NCBI GenBank assembly: GCA_026182355.1
Contig: JAPFBL010000009.1
Coordinates: forward strand, 1,302,001-1,366,000
DNA length: 64,000 bases
Direction of reading: 5' to 3'
DNA from: Hermatobates lingyangjiaoensis
Taxonomy: Eukaryota > Arthropoda > Insecta > Hemiptera > Hermatobatidae
Shown: positions 36,926 to 48,429 of the stretch, in pieces
Numbering within the stretch: position 1 is the stretch's first letter
How the letters are laid out: each line of letters opens with the position of its first letter
Notes under the pieces: model-generated
The model's database searches: none
The model's input: only the letters and a program-made list of their open reading frames with translations
Told to the model about the DNA's origin: nothing
Position numbers and translations under genes: made by a program

Positions 36926-37965
36926 ACATCGCTCTCATTTAAATACACAAATGAACTATTTAAACTTAGCCAATTATTTCAAGTTTAATATAAGAATGAT
37001 CTATGACACATAATGTCCTTATACATATCGTGTAAATCTGAGGTAATTCAAATAACATTTATTATTCAATTTTTCAACGATTGCATTTAAACTTTAATTA
37101 TTTTTAAATAGCTGAGAGTTGTTACACACATTCATGTACTTCTGCTTTATTTTCATCCTGAGGCCAATCAATCATCTTTTTAATTCTGACGAAATGCAAC
37201 TTTATTCAATCAAATTCTATTTATACCAATTAGTATAAACAATAAATAGCTATGCATTATAGTTCCCTATATCATCGTAAAAGGAAATTCATAATAACTA
37301 AATGCTATCTGACTTTGATATCTTTTTTTTTTAGAAATAAATTGTGTTTAGTAATACAATTTTATAGAATGTCAATAGAAAGTTAATTTAATGTTAACTT
37401 TAATGACTTTGAACTTTAATGAATTGACTTTAATTAATGAAAGTTACATTAAATGTTAATAGAAATGTTAATATAGAAAGTTTATAGAATATTTAAAAAT
37501 AAATGTTTAAATATAAATTAATTCATAATAGATTATAAAAAAAGTTAACCTTTTGATTTGATTAAACAATATCATTTAGGTATAACTGTTTGTACAATTT
37601 AAGAGCGATTTCAAAGCTAAAATTATATATACTGTTAATTTATAGCCACTGTGTTAGTAAAGTGGTAAATAGGCTCTTCAGAGTTTGGTCGACACTGAGA
37701 AGAACAATAACATAAAGCCAACGTTTAACCGAATTTATCATGAATTTAAGTGTCCTCAGGGCTTAAATATATATAATACACAATTTCAGTTTAAAGCGTA
37801 TATTTAGTTAAGTTGAATTAACTTAATTAAAAGTTTCTTAAAAAAAGTATCATTCGTATTGGAGGTAAAGTTTGTATGCTGGATTTTCTCTGCTGATATT
37901 CTGATTAGACTAAAATTAATAGTAATATTAAACACATAATGTACCGTCTTACCTCGTACATTGCT
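36926..37965. other. AT-rich non-coding DNA
   Basis: TTAATG/CATTAA-rich repeats at 37380-37460; nothing else recognised. Confidence 0.55.
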
Positions 37966-37969
37966 GCCG

Positions 37970-38007
37970 TAGCTCTTGGACCGGTTTCGGGTGTCACCCA
38001 TCTTCAA
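37970..38007 (-). ncRNA. Hammerhead-like ribozyme module, GAAACCGGTC type
   Basis: The minus strand reads TTGAAGAT, stem GGGT-GAC-ACCC, then GAAACCGGTC. That is the CTGANGA core with the first C changed to T, a 4-bp stem II, GAAA, a minimal stem III (ACCGGT) and the cleavage triplet GTC. The layout follows the hammerhead cores reported in PLEs. Without a clear stem I partner, activity is uncertain. It explains the ORF at 37804-38010 better than coding does. Confidence 0.5.
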
Positions 38008-38185
38008 CACGAACTGATCTAATCCATTAAGTATTAATGACTTTCACCGACCCGGTAATTGTTATCAATCTTCTCAGATAGCTGCGAATTATATAATCAA
38101 GACGTTTTCTTTAGGCTGACTACTCAATCTTTTTCGAACAACTTGTGATCTACGAGTATGAAGAGTTACTTGACTAAGATTGTTG

Positions 38186-38510
38186 TATTTTTTTATTGTT
38201 TAAACCATTTCCCCTAGCGTGTAATAACGTTAGACATTTACCGGCTTTTTGTTTGATCGGTGATTCTACAGATTATACATTGGGAGTCCTAAATTTTCTT
38301 TTACTCAAGTGCATTTCGAGTAGGGATTTTTAAGGAGTAACTGCCACCGTACAGGCTCGGAACCGACGGCTTAACGTCTTCTCCGAGGACTGACGTAGTG
38401 AGATTTATTCACTTCTCGCGTGAATAAATCGAGGCCTAGGTGGGGATCGAACCCTGGACTACTGGACCAGAGGCGAGTACATTAACCACTGAGCTAACCT
38501 GGCCCCTTAG
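38186..38510 (-). repeat. tRNA-derived SINE, copy H, tail type 2, with TSD
   Basis: The minus-strand head is GGGGCCAGGTTAGCTCAGTG (box A) and GGGTTCGATCCCCACCT (box B). The acceptor-like ends GGCCAGG/CCTAGGCC are nearly complementary. It ends in the same alternative tail as copy C. The flanks TTGACTAAGATTGTTG (38170-38185) and TTGACTACGATATTTG (38511-38526) match at 13 of 16 positions, a worn target duplication. Confidence 0.9.
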
Positions 38511-38526
38511 TTGACTACGATATTTG

Positions 38527-39257
38527 CGTTCCTCTTTTGCTGTGACATTCCATTATTAGATGTTTAATCAACAGTCTTTAAAGTCTTAGTCAACAGTTAG
38601 TTAACAGTCTTTTTCTTTGCCTACATACTGCATATAATAAGTACACCTTTTTATATCTCTGGTGCCTTCATAACGAGGAAATGTGTTTATTCAACAAGAT
38701 TTGCGCATACCACCTAACACTCGATTCTAAATCGCATGGGTGAGGCCATGCCCATTCACTTAAAGCTTAAAGGGGGAGTTTTGATGGATACATGATCACA
38801 CTAAATTCAACATAGCTATTATTTTCAATTTTAATGTTGGGGGAAAAAAAGTAGTTTTCGCACAGTACATTTCTAACAACATTATTAGCCTAAATTTACA
38901 AGGCATTTCAAACTGGAACATTATTTAAGTTATAAGTTAGACTGGTAAGTTAGAGCCTTACACATAAACGTTATGATTTTTAAATGGGGACTAAAAATGG
39001 TAAAGTTATTGAATTAAATGATTTATTAACTTCACATAATAACTAACAACTCTAATTAAAAGAAAAAAAAACTGATGAAGGAATCAGTTATTGTATGAAG
39101 ATAGAAGGTTGGTTATTGTTTGTTATACTCACCAGTTGATCAATCGGTACTACTCGTATATGTGTACCAATTATATGTAGTGGAGATTATTTTATACATA
39201 TAAAATAATTCTTTAGAGTTTCATGATTTCTGCTGATTTGAAGTTAGTTATGAAAAG
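38527..39257. other. AT-rich non-coding DNA
   Basis: Nothing recognisable. Confidence 0.55.
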
Positions 39258-39320
39258 AGGGTTAGGTTAACCTATTACCTTACGTGCTCGCCTCTGGACT
39301 GGTGGTCGGTCCACCACCAG
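39258..39320 (+). repeat. SINE head fragment, copy I
   Basis: TACGTGCTCGCCTCTGGACT is identical to the post-box-A part of the SINE head. Box A is decayed and the element stops after about 60 bp. Confidence 0.65.
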
Positions 39321-39599
39321 TATTAATAAGAATTATTATTTGATGATGAATAACTATTCATTCATCAAAAACAGCATTATACGAGGTATCACATTTTGTT
39401 CTAATTCTAATATAAATCTTACTAACCTCAGTGGTACTAATAATATGTATGGATTTCACCGAATACTTCTAGTTTTTATCTCAATGTGTGCAAATCTTTC
39501 GAAAAATATTAATCTTTGAAAACAAAAGTAAACACAAGATATGAACCATGTTAAAAAAGCAAAGACTAAGGAATAACGAAAGTTAGTGTCCTTGGACTC

Positions 39600-39735
39600 A
39601 AGTCATTGTTAGGAGTTCAAGTCCGGAGACTCATACTGCTGACGTCATATTCTGCTAGAAGAAGGGGGAGGGTCGGCAATGCATGACGAAGTGTAAGACT
39701 ATCCTGTGATGACGTCATATTTGAGGTGTACGACG
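39600..39735. promoter_or_regulatory. Island with two perfect CRE octamers
   Basis: TGACGTCA occurs at 39640-39647 and 39710-39717, each followed by TAT, inside a unique GC-richer block with GGGGGAGGGTCGGC. Candidate CREB/ATF-responsive element. See also 41100-41190. Confidence 0.4.
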
Positions 39736-40374
39736 TTTTAGGTTTATAACTATCAGGAGTCCTATAAATTAGTTTAAAGATCACTAATGCTTTTTAAACA
39801 CACTTATAATTTTTGAAAGTTATTACATTAAGTTATAGCAATGGTATATCAAGAAGCATAAAAAAAAGGACATATTTCAAAACAAAATCTTAATCACTAT
39901 TATATCAACAAGTTTTTGAACTAAAAAAGCAGGAAATTGACTATAAATTTCTTCGTATCATTAACAATGTTTAAAATAAAATCAAGAAAAAAAAATCGGA
40001 AATGGAGGAAAAGTGTAAGTACTAAGATGTTTGTGACAATAACATGTTTCATAATGATCAAAGTTAAAGAGAACAAGTTGCTCCCAGACTAAGGCAGCCA
40101 AGAAGGACATTAAAAGTTTTGCAACTGATTTAACCTGCTCTCTCTATGTTAACGAATGGAATGACTAAAAGTTTTAAGCTCTCCATATATGTAGCTCATT
40201 ACAACATTTAATCATTCTCATTTTACAACGCAACTGTTTTCTGACCTGTTAAAATAGTACTCGTCTACTGAACAGAAATATTAACAGAAGACATTTTTTT
40301 AATAACGAATGTATAAATTTGTATGTACGGGCCTAAGGGTTAAGTTAATTAATGGCGTTAATTAACACGTGAAG

Positions 40375-40530
40375 TAAAAACAAAATAAAATTTCATCAGG
40401 ACTCTGTCAGTTCTTCAGGTTCAAATTAAACCCTCATTGCCAATGTTTCAGTCTTTATTTAAAACTTTTTTTCATAGGAAGAAGTATACAATTTTGAAAC
40501 AGAAAAACTATTACATTAGAGATTTTTTTA
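40375..40530 (-). repeat. PLE tail module, type 4, copy 1
   Basis: Shares CAGTTCTTCAGGTTCAAATT, TTTCAGTCTTTATTTAAAAC and TTTTTTCATAGGAAGAAGTA with copies at 46994-47140 and 63755-63900. On the minus strand the family reads CTATGAA, an A/T stem (GGTTTT/AAAACC), then GAAACGTTGG, a decayed hammerhead-like core. The 40437-40628 ORF is a by-product. Confidence 0.75.
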
Positions 40531-40734
40531 AAAAAAAAGAAATTTTCAAAGTGTTTTCTTTTTTTAAAAAAAAATTCTGCAAATGTAACGTTAATGTTTA
40601 CTTACAGTGTTATCTTAACCAACAATAAATAATCAACAGAGCTATAGTCAACGACAGTAGCTTTAACAACCAACACTCAAAAACCAATAGAAATTCAATG
40701 TCAATGCTAATAATATTTTATTTCTGTATAATTG

Positions 40735-40870
40735 TAAATCACTCGCATGGATTGGCAGAATGATAGAGTGCTTTCCGGGCTAAAGAGTGAACGGGCTTGT
40801 TGAAAAACAGCCTATCCCCAATATAGTGGATATCCTTCAATTGCTTATCTATCATAGGCCACAAAAACAT
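40735..40870 (+). repeat. Possible tRNA-like SINE fragment
   Basis: TTGGCAGAATGATAGAGTGC resembles a box A and the following CTTTCCGGGCTAAAGAGTG a tRNA arm, but no box B is visible. Single copy here; low confidence. Confidence 0.2.
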
Positions 40871-41039
40871 ACATGACTCTACAACTAAAGAGATAACATT
40901 GGTAAAGTATAAATGAAATTAATTTAAAGCCTTGAGAAGTATTTTGAGCAATAGAACTAAACTACCTCCAAAAGAATTAGAACAACTTCATAATTCTTTA
41001 ATCATTGTGATAAATTTGATATATATATATTATAAGAGA

Positions 41040-41260
41040 TAGTGTCTGGGAGGAGACAAAGAGAAGCAGTTAGTCTTCATTTAGTCCTGGCAGGGTTAAT
41101 TGGATAAGACACTGACGTCATGAACTCATCAAAAAAGGAAACAGACCAATTGAAGCAATGGATGGTGAAGTCAGTTGATGACGTCATTACAGGGATGAGG
41201 CCCCTTGCAGTCTCTTAATGCTCTTTCCGCTAAAGCAATACAACTGGACAAAAGCCAGCA
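41040..41260. promoter_or_regulatory. Second island with two perfect CRE octamers
   Basis: TGACGTCA occurs at 41113-41120 and 41179-41186, in a unique, balanced-composition block. With the 39.6 kb pair this makes four perfect octamers in 1.6 kb. Confidence 0.4.
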
Positions 41261-42336
41261 ACTAAACCTTCAATTTAGGATACCCAATGAAAACGTTTTA
41301 TTACAAAAAGTATTAAAGGGAAGAACTATAATTAATACATTCAAGGCATCAATTATATTTATTTTTACTACTGATTGCTAGATATTTCTAGACATAGTAA
41401 AGGAGTTGGAATAATTGCAAAGCAATGAATGATTGTCGCGAGTTTGATGGTAAATATACTTAAACATTACAATAAACAGGAATAGGTACAGTTCATGAAA
41501 AACTCAAAAAACTAACGAAACACTTATGACGTAATCGCCATGAAAACTCAATTGAATTCTATATAAACAGAACATAAAAGATTGAAATTATCGAGTACTT
41601 TAGATTTTGCAAAAAGCATAATAATCTAATCTAACAGAGGTCACTTTAACAGTCTGGGTTATCGTAGCAAATAATATCATATCAGGAAGAATCTATTATA
41701 GAGGTAGCATTTGAAATTATGAAGCTTCTGAATCTTCTCAATAATTTCAAATTTTGTAAGCATTTTTTCTATATTACAATCAAAGGTTAGTTGATACAAT
41801 TCATACAAACATTTGACCCCCAAAGGTATTTGTTTTCATCGTATCAACCTGTTATCAATATGCTAAAGATAAACTGCGCTAGAAACTAGGAATTCTGTGA
41901 AGCACTTTCCTTGTGTGAGTAATCTATAATAAAAAATCATGAATTTTGGATTATTTCAAAGGGTAAATATAACATTAGAAAAGAACAAACCCTAAGTTAC
42001 ACCAGTAGCCACCCGTGGTGTTTAACTTAATCATATAAAACCTCAGTGTTCAATCGGAGGATATACGAGTATTAGTAGCAAATTTCTTTGAAAATCACAA
42101 TAGTAACCAAAATTAAGTATTATAGAAAAGATATATATTTAATGATATAATGGACAAAAAAGGATATAAATATTTCCATAATTTAAAATAAAACGTAATA
42201 TAAAATTTAAAATCAAAACAATAATAATAATTGCAGTTAATCTGTCATGTTTTAATAATACTATTGAATGAGACCCAAAATAAATTAATGTAAAATTAAC
42301 TACCAGAAATACCGAAGTACTACCTACAATTAGGTG
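41261..42336. other. AT-rich non-coding DNA
   Basis: Nothing recognisable. Confidence 0.6.
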
Positions 42337-42642
42337 GTTAGGTTAGATTGCAGAGGCTGCCTAACATTAGGAACACACAAGCCAAAGATTGACCCTTTGT
42401 GATACAACACAATGATCATTCTGTACTGCGAGTCCTAACTTTGCCTAACTTAATGTGTATTTAGAGCAGGGATCTTTACCGAGTCCCTGAATCGTACAGG
42501 CTTGAGATGGACAGCTTAACGTCCTTCCAAGGACGTTCGTGTTCACCTTCCACAGAAATAAATCGAGGATCAGAGAGGGTATCGAATCCTGGGTCTACCA
42601 GTTTAGAGGCGAACACGTAAGTCATTGGTTTAACCTGCCGTC
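42337..42642 (-). repeat. tRNA-derived SINE, copy J, tail type 1
   Basis: On the minus strand the head is decayed (GGTTAAACCAATGACTTACG) and box B is GGATTCGATACCC. The body and full type-1 tail (GATCATTGTGTTGTATCACA…) end in CAATCTAACCTAACCA. Confidence 0.85.
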
Positions 42643-43297
42643 AATACAACTAACATGTTTTTTTATAACCTCTCTAAAACGATAACGAAAACGAATTGAC
42701 TATATGATAAGTGGCTGAACTCTACCTCTCCCATTAATAACCCATCGCATGTCTATTAGTTATGAATACTTGTCTGCTTTGGATGAATAATTTTATTCGC
42801 TACATCGTAAGAATTAATTTCATGCTAATGCTACTTCAAAATTTTCGTTACTAACACATAGTCATTTAGAAGCATTATAATCCCAAGTGTTCATTTATCA
42901 CTTTGATCAATCACACAATTACATGTTCACAATGGTTGCCACACAATATCGTATCTTGTGTCGCCTTATTCTGTTCCTTGGTCTTTCAGTTACAAAACAA
43001 GCCTACGATTATTTTGAACGTGGGTAACTTTCAGCACCTAAGCTGCCCAATATGTGACCAGAAGGTTATTTAATTTAACTCATATTTCCACCTCCGAAAA
43101 GAATAATTTTACACAAAATGACGAATCCATGAAACTAAATCAACTCAATAAGTTATTGTTTATAATTTCTGACCATGAGCTTACTGCATTAAAGTTGAGT
43201 AGCGATCATTCTAGACTTATTTTTAGTGGTAACCATACATATACAATAATAAGGCATGCACTATTTATGTGGAACTTTACAGTGGAGAAGAGGGGAC
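42643..43297. other. Non-coding DNA
   Basis: Nothing recognisable. The 43054-43326 ORF runs into the next SINE and lacks domains. Confidence 0.5.
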
Positions 43298-43582
43298 AGT
43301 ATAGTGGCGTGCGTGCTTACCTCTGACCGGTAGATCTTCGGTTTATAAAAAAAGGAAGTAAAAAAAAAATTGGAGCAAGTCGTCTCTCAGGGAGGACGTT
43401 AAGCCATTCTTCTGAGCCTTTTCGAAGTCAAGTACTTGTTAAAGATTCCTACTCTAGATGCACTTGAGAAACTAGGATTCCCAATGCAAACTGTTCATTA
43501 TGTGGTATTATAAAGAGCCAACCTTTGGTCTAATTTTGGTCGCTCGTGGGACGGTCACTGTAATTTAACCCAACCTAACATA
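43298..43582 (+). repeat. tRNA-derived SINE, copy K, tail type 1 (degenerate)
   Basis: The head is decayed. The body includes GAGGACGTTAAGCCATTC and CTTGTTAAAGATTCCTACTC. The type-1 tail (CATTATGTGGTATTATAAAG…GTGGGACGGTCACTG) ends in AACCCAACCTAAC. Confidence 0.8.
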
Positions 43583-45589
43583 CAGGGGAGACAATATTCG
43601 CAGGAGAATGTTGGAACACTGTATAGGCCATGGTATGTCTGCGAGCCTGCTAAGGGCCGGTGTATGTACAATATTGAGTCTGCCATTAATTATTATTGTG
43701 ATTTATTTGATGGTATATATTGCTGGATTAATTATTGAAACGTACTCCAAAGTTTCCATATTTACCAAAAACAGTGTACTATGAAAAAGACAAAATATTT
43801 GTTTCGACGTCTCTATATGACATTCAACTGAGGACGATTGCAAACCTTGAAATATACGACAGAAGTCACATGAAAATCTACTAATTCAACATACATGTAG
43901 GCTAAGCATATGATTTTCAAGAAAATTAGTAATAATAATATTCAGTCTATGAACTAAAAAAATATAATTGTACTAGAAAACAATTCTTATTGCATCAAAA
44001 AAATGAATAAACTGATTAAAATTACTAATTACATTTACCAATATGAATGAGTAGAAAGTAATTTGAATAATGTGGTATAAAAATACTCTTTATGTGGAAC
44101 GGCTGAGAAGTTAAAACACGAAAAAATAACTTTAAAAAGAGTATGATAAATAAGAAAATACTTTTATGAAAAACAAGATATCAATAAATGATATTAACAA
44201 AGATATTGTTGAAATAAGAAATAGGAAATTATTATTACTATAGGAAATAGATGTCTATTATTATATAACAATAATATAATAATAATAAAAAACAAATATG
44301 GATGAAAAAATGGAACTAGTCCTGTTTGGGGAATCACCGCAGACTTAATGACCTTCCCACACATGTATGGCAGTGCCATGCAGATATCTAATTTCAAAAA
44401 TGAAGTTAGTTGTATTTTATCAAACAATAAAATGTATTATAAGTTATGACTAATGCAAGGTTACTTGTATCCACACCATTACTATTATTATTATAAATAA
44501 ATAATAAATAATTTATTATTATTTATTATATCACCATTATTATTTATCCAGACCATTGGATAATGTAGATAAAATGAAAGTAATAATTACACTATTTGGA
44601 CATTATGAGTTGAAGCTTGTAATTGAACAGCAGTTTTAACATAGCATTAATATGGTTAATATTGAAAATATATGAAAGCAAGTTCATATTAACTGCAACT
44701 ATATGGTATAAATTATATTTATAATAAGCATGTTTCAGCCATTAATCTAATATAACTGTCATTCTTGAAATTTTAATATTACAGAAAATGTAAAGTAAAT
44801 AATATTTTAGGAATAATTTTACTTAAAGCAGAGAATATATAATGCCATAAAATCTCGTCATTACTTAAAAATAAAAATCAGTAGTATTTTTAACTTTCAT
44901 ATTAATTATAAAAAAGAAACTTTATACTTTGTCAAAACTAATTTAAAAATGCATCTACCGTTTTTTGACTCATCCACCAATTAGTATTTAATAGGAGTCC
45001 GACTGAAGTCGGGGGAAACAAAAAGGCTGCATCTAGAAGGAGGTGCTGAAAGGTCTTTTTTGTCTAAGTATCATACTTGAATGAAACTTGTAACAATCAG
45101 ATGTAGTGAATCAAGCCTATGTGTTAAACAATGAATAATTAATAATGATGCTACACAGGTTTAGTGAGTAAATCAAGGTTGTAAGTACAATAGATGTTGC
45201 ATAAATTAAATCATAATTGGTGTTTATCTTAAGATCAACTATTTAACATGCAGGTGCTGCAGAATATGGTTGAAGGGTATTACAACTTCAAGAGTTGGTA
45301 TTAAGGTGAATGGATTCCATAGTAAGCGAATTACGCAAATAATATGCGGTACAGGAAGATTTTAGGTTGTTAGAATTTAATACTAGTAAAGCCCCAGGCA
45401 ACTGTTAACATATCAATATTGATAATAGTTTAAATAATTGCATCCTAAGGTTAAGAAATAAAATGTAACTCTTTTTTGTAAAATAAATTTCTTGGCAGTG
45501 AATAAGTTATATCAATGAAAAGAATGAAGCTGGAAATATCGAAGAATATTGGAAGAATAAAAGGCAATTTGAAGTAAAATTGGAAGGCA
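43583..45589. other. AT-rich non-coding DNA
   Basis: Includes ATTATTATTAT-type runs at 44265-44290 and 44480-44545. No gene recognised; the ORFs at 44194-44427 and 45451-45633 are A/T-driven. Confidence 0.55.
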
Positions 45590-45930
45590 TAAGAAAGAGG
45601 AGGATTAAGGGAAGCTGGGGGAATGTTTTCCACCTGAAGAATCAGTAATTAGTCTTGGAGGGAGACTCCCTGCCAAGCCCCCAATAAATTCCACCTTAGA
45701 CAAAAAGATGTTGAAATTGTCGGGGGGGTAGGGAGTAGGAGTTGGAAGAGCAATAAATATTTCTGGTTGCGAGGTAAATTGAGAGGGTTCAGTGAAGGGA
45801 CAAGAGATTACTGGGCTGCACTCAACTCAGCAGAAAGGAAGCTTGGGTAATTGAGTTTCATAAAGCAAACATCATTGTCTGTAAGAGTCGTTAATCAAGT
45901 GCGCCTTAGATGAATAAGTCAAAGTACCTA
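45590..45930. promoter_or_regulatory. Candidate conserved non-coding island
   Basis: Over 300 bp of unique, GC-richer sequence with homeobox-like AGTAATTAG and SOX-like CATTGTC words and a G7 run. No coding frame. Called by texture only. Confidence 0.3.
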
Positions 45931-46149
45931 CCATCCATCAAGTTCTCTGTCAATCTCATCATAAGGTAAACAAGTGGCCCCTTCTCCATCCATTTCAGTC
46001 ATACCTTGTTGTATTAGATTGCTTACAAAAAATTTAAAATTAAAAGGACTGCATTGTTTTTGGACCTATTTTTATTCACTCAATATATGCTTTAGCAATC
46101 AAAGATGATACTATTTCTTTAAATGCATATTGATCTATACTGATTTTTC

Positions 46150-46270
46150 CCCCGACATTAGATGACAAATGTCGAAATATAGAAATGAGTTATGCCTGCA
46201 TCTATCTTTGTGTTATACTTTGTATCTATAGAGTTATAGTCAACTGATTATATATATATATATATATATT
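46150..46270 (+). repeat. PLE tail module, type 1, ending in (TA)n
   Basis: GATGACAAATGTCGAAATATAG at 46161-46182 is the CTGATGA…GAAATATAG module, here with CTG mutated. It is followed 67 bp later by (TA)n at about 46249-46269. Confidence 0.6.
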
Positions 46271-46469
46271 TTTTTTTTCGATAATCAATAATGTCAGTTT
46301 TGCAATAAAATGCAAAATAAAATGACCAATGACTGATTTGAAAGCTTGTGGACAGCATACAGGATTTCTTATATTGCGTTATAAAAGAAAATAAATAAAA
46401 ATTATCATTGATTTTTTTATTCCATATCCCATTTATTACATTCATATTATTTATATGAGAGTTAAGGTG

Positions 46470-46470
<1 letters not shown>

Positions 46471-46510
<40 letters not shown>

Positions 46511-46619
46511 TTCAAAAATGAAGAAAAGCTCTTTTCTCCTGAAGACGGATCATCCAAAAATTTGAGTTTGTAAGTGTGTCTCCTTCTCTGTGTATTGTTT
46601 TTCTTCATTTTTGAACTGA
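46471..46619. mobile_element. (TA)n tract and 20-bp-arm hairpin of PLE type
   Basis: (TA)n at 46471-46507 is followed by CAGTTCAAAAATGAAGAAAA (46508-46527), whose perfect reverse complement is at 46600-46619. The loop holds CCTGAAGACGGATCATCCAAA, a decayed type-1/2 core. Confidence 0.65.
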
Positions 46620-46679
46620 TTTGCGTCCAGTTTGGATCGTTTTTTCGAATTTTGAGTGGATATATATATTACGATGTAA

Positions 46680-46790
46680 ATAAGGTTGGGTTTTTGACTC
46701 TGACGAAGACCGCTTGTTACGGTTGAAAGATCTTAGTCTTGTTTTCCCATTTCTTATTGTGGTTTGATCATTGATATTACGATCTATTCG
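46680..46790 (+). repeat. PLE tail module, type 2, copy 2
   Basis: GACTCTGACGAAGACCGC, stem ACCG/CGGT, then TTGAAAGATC: a CTGANGA core at 46700-46706 and GAAA with a minimal stem III at 46725-46732. It continues through TTATTGTGGTTTGATCA, matching 48428-48520 almost base for base. Confidence 0.8.
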
Positions 46791-46798
46791 TAATATAT

Positions 46799-46940
46799 AT
46801 AAACTGTGCTGACAAAAAGAACACACAGAAATGAATGAGAAACTCACTACTATATTTCGATGTCCTCGTCATCAGGAAGATAGAAATGAGAGTGAGTTTC
46901 TGTTTCATTTCTGTGTGTTCTTTTTGTCAGTATAGTTTAT
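46799..46940. mobile_element. Head-to-head foldback of type-1 PLE tails
   Basis: The left arm AAAAAGAACACACAGAAATG and its surroundings (46799-46846) are mirrored at 46893-46940. The intact-looking hammerhead-like core CCTGATGACGAGGACATCGA + AATATAGTAGTGAG lies on the minus strand at 46843-46876. A (TA)n tract follows at 46973-46993. Confidence 0.8.
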
Positions 46941-46993
46941 TTATTTCGTGGAATCCTTTCATTTAATTGGTTTATATATATATATATATATAT

Positions 46994-47140
46994 ACAAAAC
47001 TAAAATTTATCGGGACTCGGTCAGTTCTTCAGGTTCAAATTAAACTCTCATTGCCAACGTTTCGGTTTTTATTTAAAACCTTTTTCATAGACAGAAGTAT
47101 AAATTTTAAAACAGAAAAACTAAGTATTACATTAAAAATT
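46994..47140 (-). repeat. PLE tail module, type 4, copy 2
   Basis: Same family as 40375-40530, directly abutting (TA)n. The minus strand has CTATGAAAAAGG, its complementary AAAACC, then GAAACGTTGG. The ORF at 46967-47158 is a by-product. Confidence 0.75.
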
Positions 47141-47304
47141 ATTTTACTAAGAAAATGAGTCTGTGGATTTTAACAACAACTGAAGTCTGAATGTTCAGAT
47201 CTGAACTCGTATTGTGTCCAGTTTAGATCGAGTTTCGTTTAATTAAGTGAAATTTATATATATATATATTTGTAAAATAGGAAGCAGTCCTTCATTTAAA
47301 CATC

Positions 47305-47337
47305 CTGATGATGAATGTGGTACATTCGAAACATGTC
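47305..47337 (+). ncRNA. Hammerhead-like ribozyme core joined to PLE ORF fragment
   Basis: CTGATGA (47305-47311), one T, a perfect 5-bp stem GAATG-TGGTA-CATTC, GAAA (47328-47331), minimal loop CAT, then GTC (47335-47337). All invariant core positions are present; the extra T before stem II deviates from the textbook fold. About 45 bp downstream a PLE-type N-terminal coding fragment begins, as expected for a PLE 5' end. Confidence 0.55.
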
Positions 47338-47379
47338 GACTAACAATATTGGTGATAAGCTTTATAGTTTTAATGAAGA

Positions 47380-47470
47380 GACGAGGAAGGAATTCCGGAA
47401 ACTGGAGAAATTGTGTATAAAACAGATAGAAGCCAAATATGCGGCGTTTTTTAACAATATATATACTTAC
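47380..47470 (+). pseudogene. PLE N-terminal fragment, copy 2
   Basis: Conceptual translation gives RKEFRKLEKLCIKQIEAKYA then FFNNIYTYN, comparable to the lysine-rich helix and F-x-N/K motif at 31061-31291 and 48129-48290. Cut off after about 30 codons. Confidence 0.45.
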
Positions 47471-47689
47471 AATTATGTAAAATGTAATTGAAAGCTAAAA
47501 AGTTAAAAAATACGTAGAAACCCTTTGTGATAATTTATTAGTAGCCTAACTCAAGGTAAGGAACATGGGTAGTTCAGTTCTAATGAGTAAACTTCATTCG
47601 ACCTGGAATATTTTAATAATACATATTCGACTGTGTGTGAAGTTTATTAATCTATTTGCAGTCCAAGGCAAGTGGGAGCTGAAAGGACT

Positions 47690-47890
47690 GTGCATGGTTG
47701 AGAGATTTTTCGTCATTTTAAAATATCTTAATTTGATCTCGGAAGAGGCTGCGTGAAGTATTCCCATTCCTCTAAAGAGCAGGTCCGGCCTTTAATTCAG
47801 TGAGTGGGCCTGAAGCAAACTCTGCGGAATCCTGACAAGTAGCTCACTGCCCCTTTCATTTCCACACCAGTTCAAATGTCCTTTAAGAAA
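47690..47890. promoter_or_regulatory. Candidate conserved non-coding island
   Basis: A unique island inside the PLE thicket, with AAAGAGCAGGTCCGGCC and GAGTGGGCCTGAAGC. No repeat relative seen and no long ORF. Confidence 0.25.
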
Positions 47891-48128
47891 AAGGAACAAA
47901 ACCTTTAGATCTCATTTTCAGCTAGAATTAAATTTTCAATATACTCTTCTTTTCTTCGGGTGTGTATTTCAATATCTTAAATAGATGCCAATTTTACTAA
48001 CCACTTTTTCTTGAGAAATAATTACATTACGTAGAATCCACTATAATGATTTTTGGAATGCTAAAATCTTGCCTGATTCTTACTTTAATAGTTAAATTGA
48101 AAATTTAATTATTATTTTTTTTTCTCTC

Positions 48129-48280
48129 TTGAGAATTTATTTCGAAGCCTGGATAAACTTTCAGAAGAAATTATTTCGAAACCTGGAAAACCTTGTCAAA
48201 AAAATGACTTCAGAGAAATATGGTCAATTATTCAACGAAATATGTTTAAAAGAAGGCCTGCTCCCAAACTTTACAGACGT

Positions 48281-48292
<12 letters not shown>
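48129..48292 (+). pseudogene. PLE N-terminal fragment, copy 3
   Basis: The ORF begins with a lysine-rich segment ([18 protein letters not shown]) and then [19 protein letters not shown]. It runs straight into (TA)n, which it would read as repeating I-Y. It aligns with 31061-31291. A PLE origin is inferred from this motif, the adjacent (TA)n and the nearby PLE endonuclease fragment. Confidence 0.5.
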
Positions 48293-48334
<42 letters not shown>

Positions 48335-48369
48335 GGTCGATATATTATTGAATCTGTATATATTATTAA

Positions 48370-48427
<58 letters not shown>
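48293..48427. repeat. Two (TA)n tracts
   Basis: About 38 bp (48293-48330) and 54 bp (48374-48427) of alternating TA, separated by a 43-bp unique spacer. ORFs reading I-Y repeats across them are artefacts. Confidence 0.95.

Positions 48428-48429
<2 letters not shown>

Noticed and set aside
37804..38010. Minus-strand ORF starting MLKMGDTRNRSKSYGSNVR followed by a GT donor, first taken for a host exon
   Set aside because: The same bases match the GAAGATGGGTGACACCCGAAACCGGTC hammerhead-like module, which explains the GC content without coding.
45000..45016. CCGACTGAAGTCGG hairpin as a transcription terminator
   Set aside because: Bacterial-type terminators do not apply here and there is no T-run.
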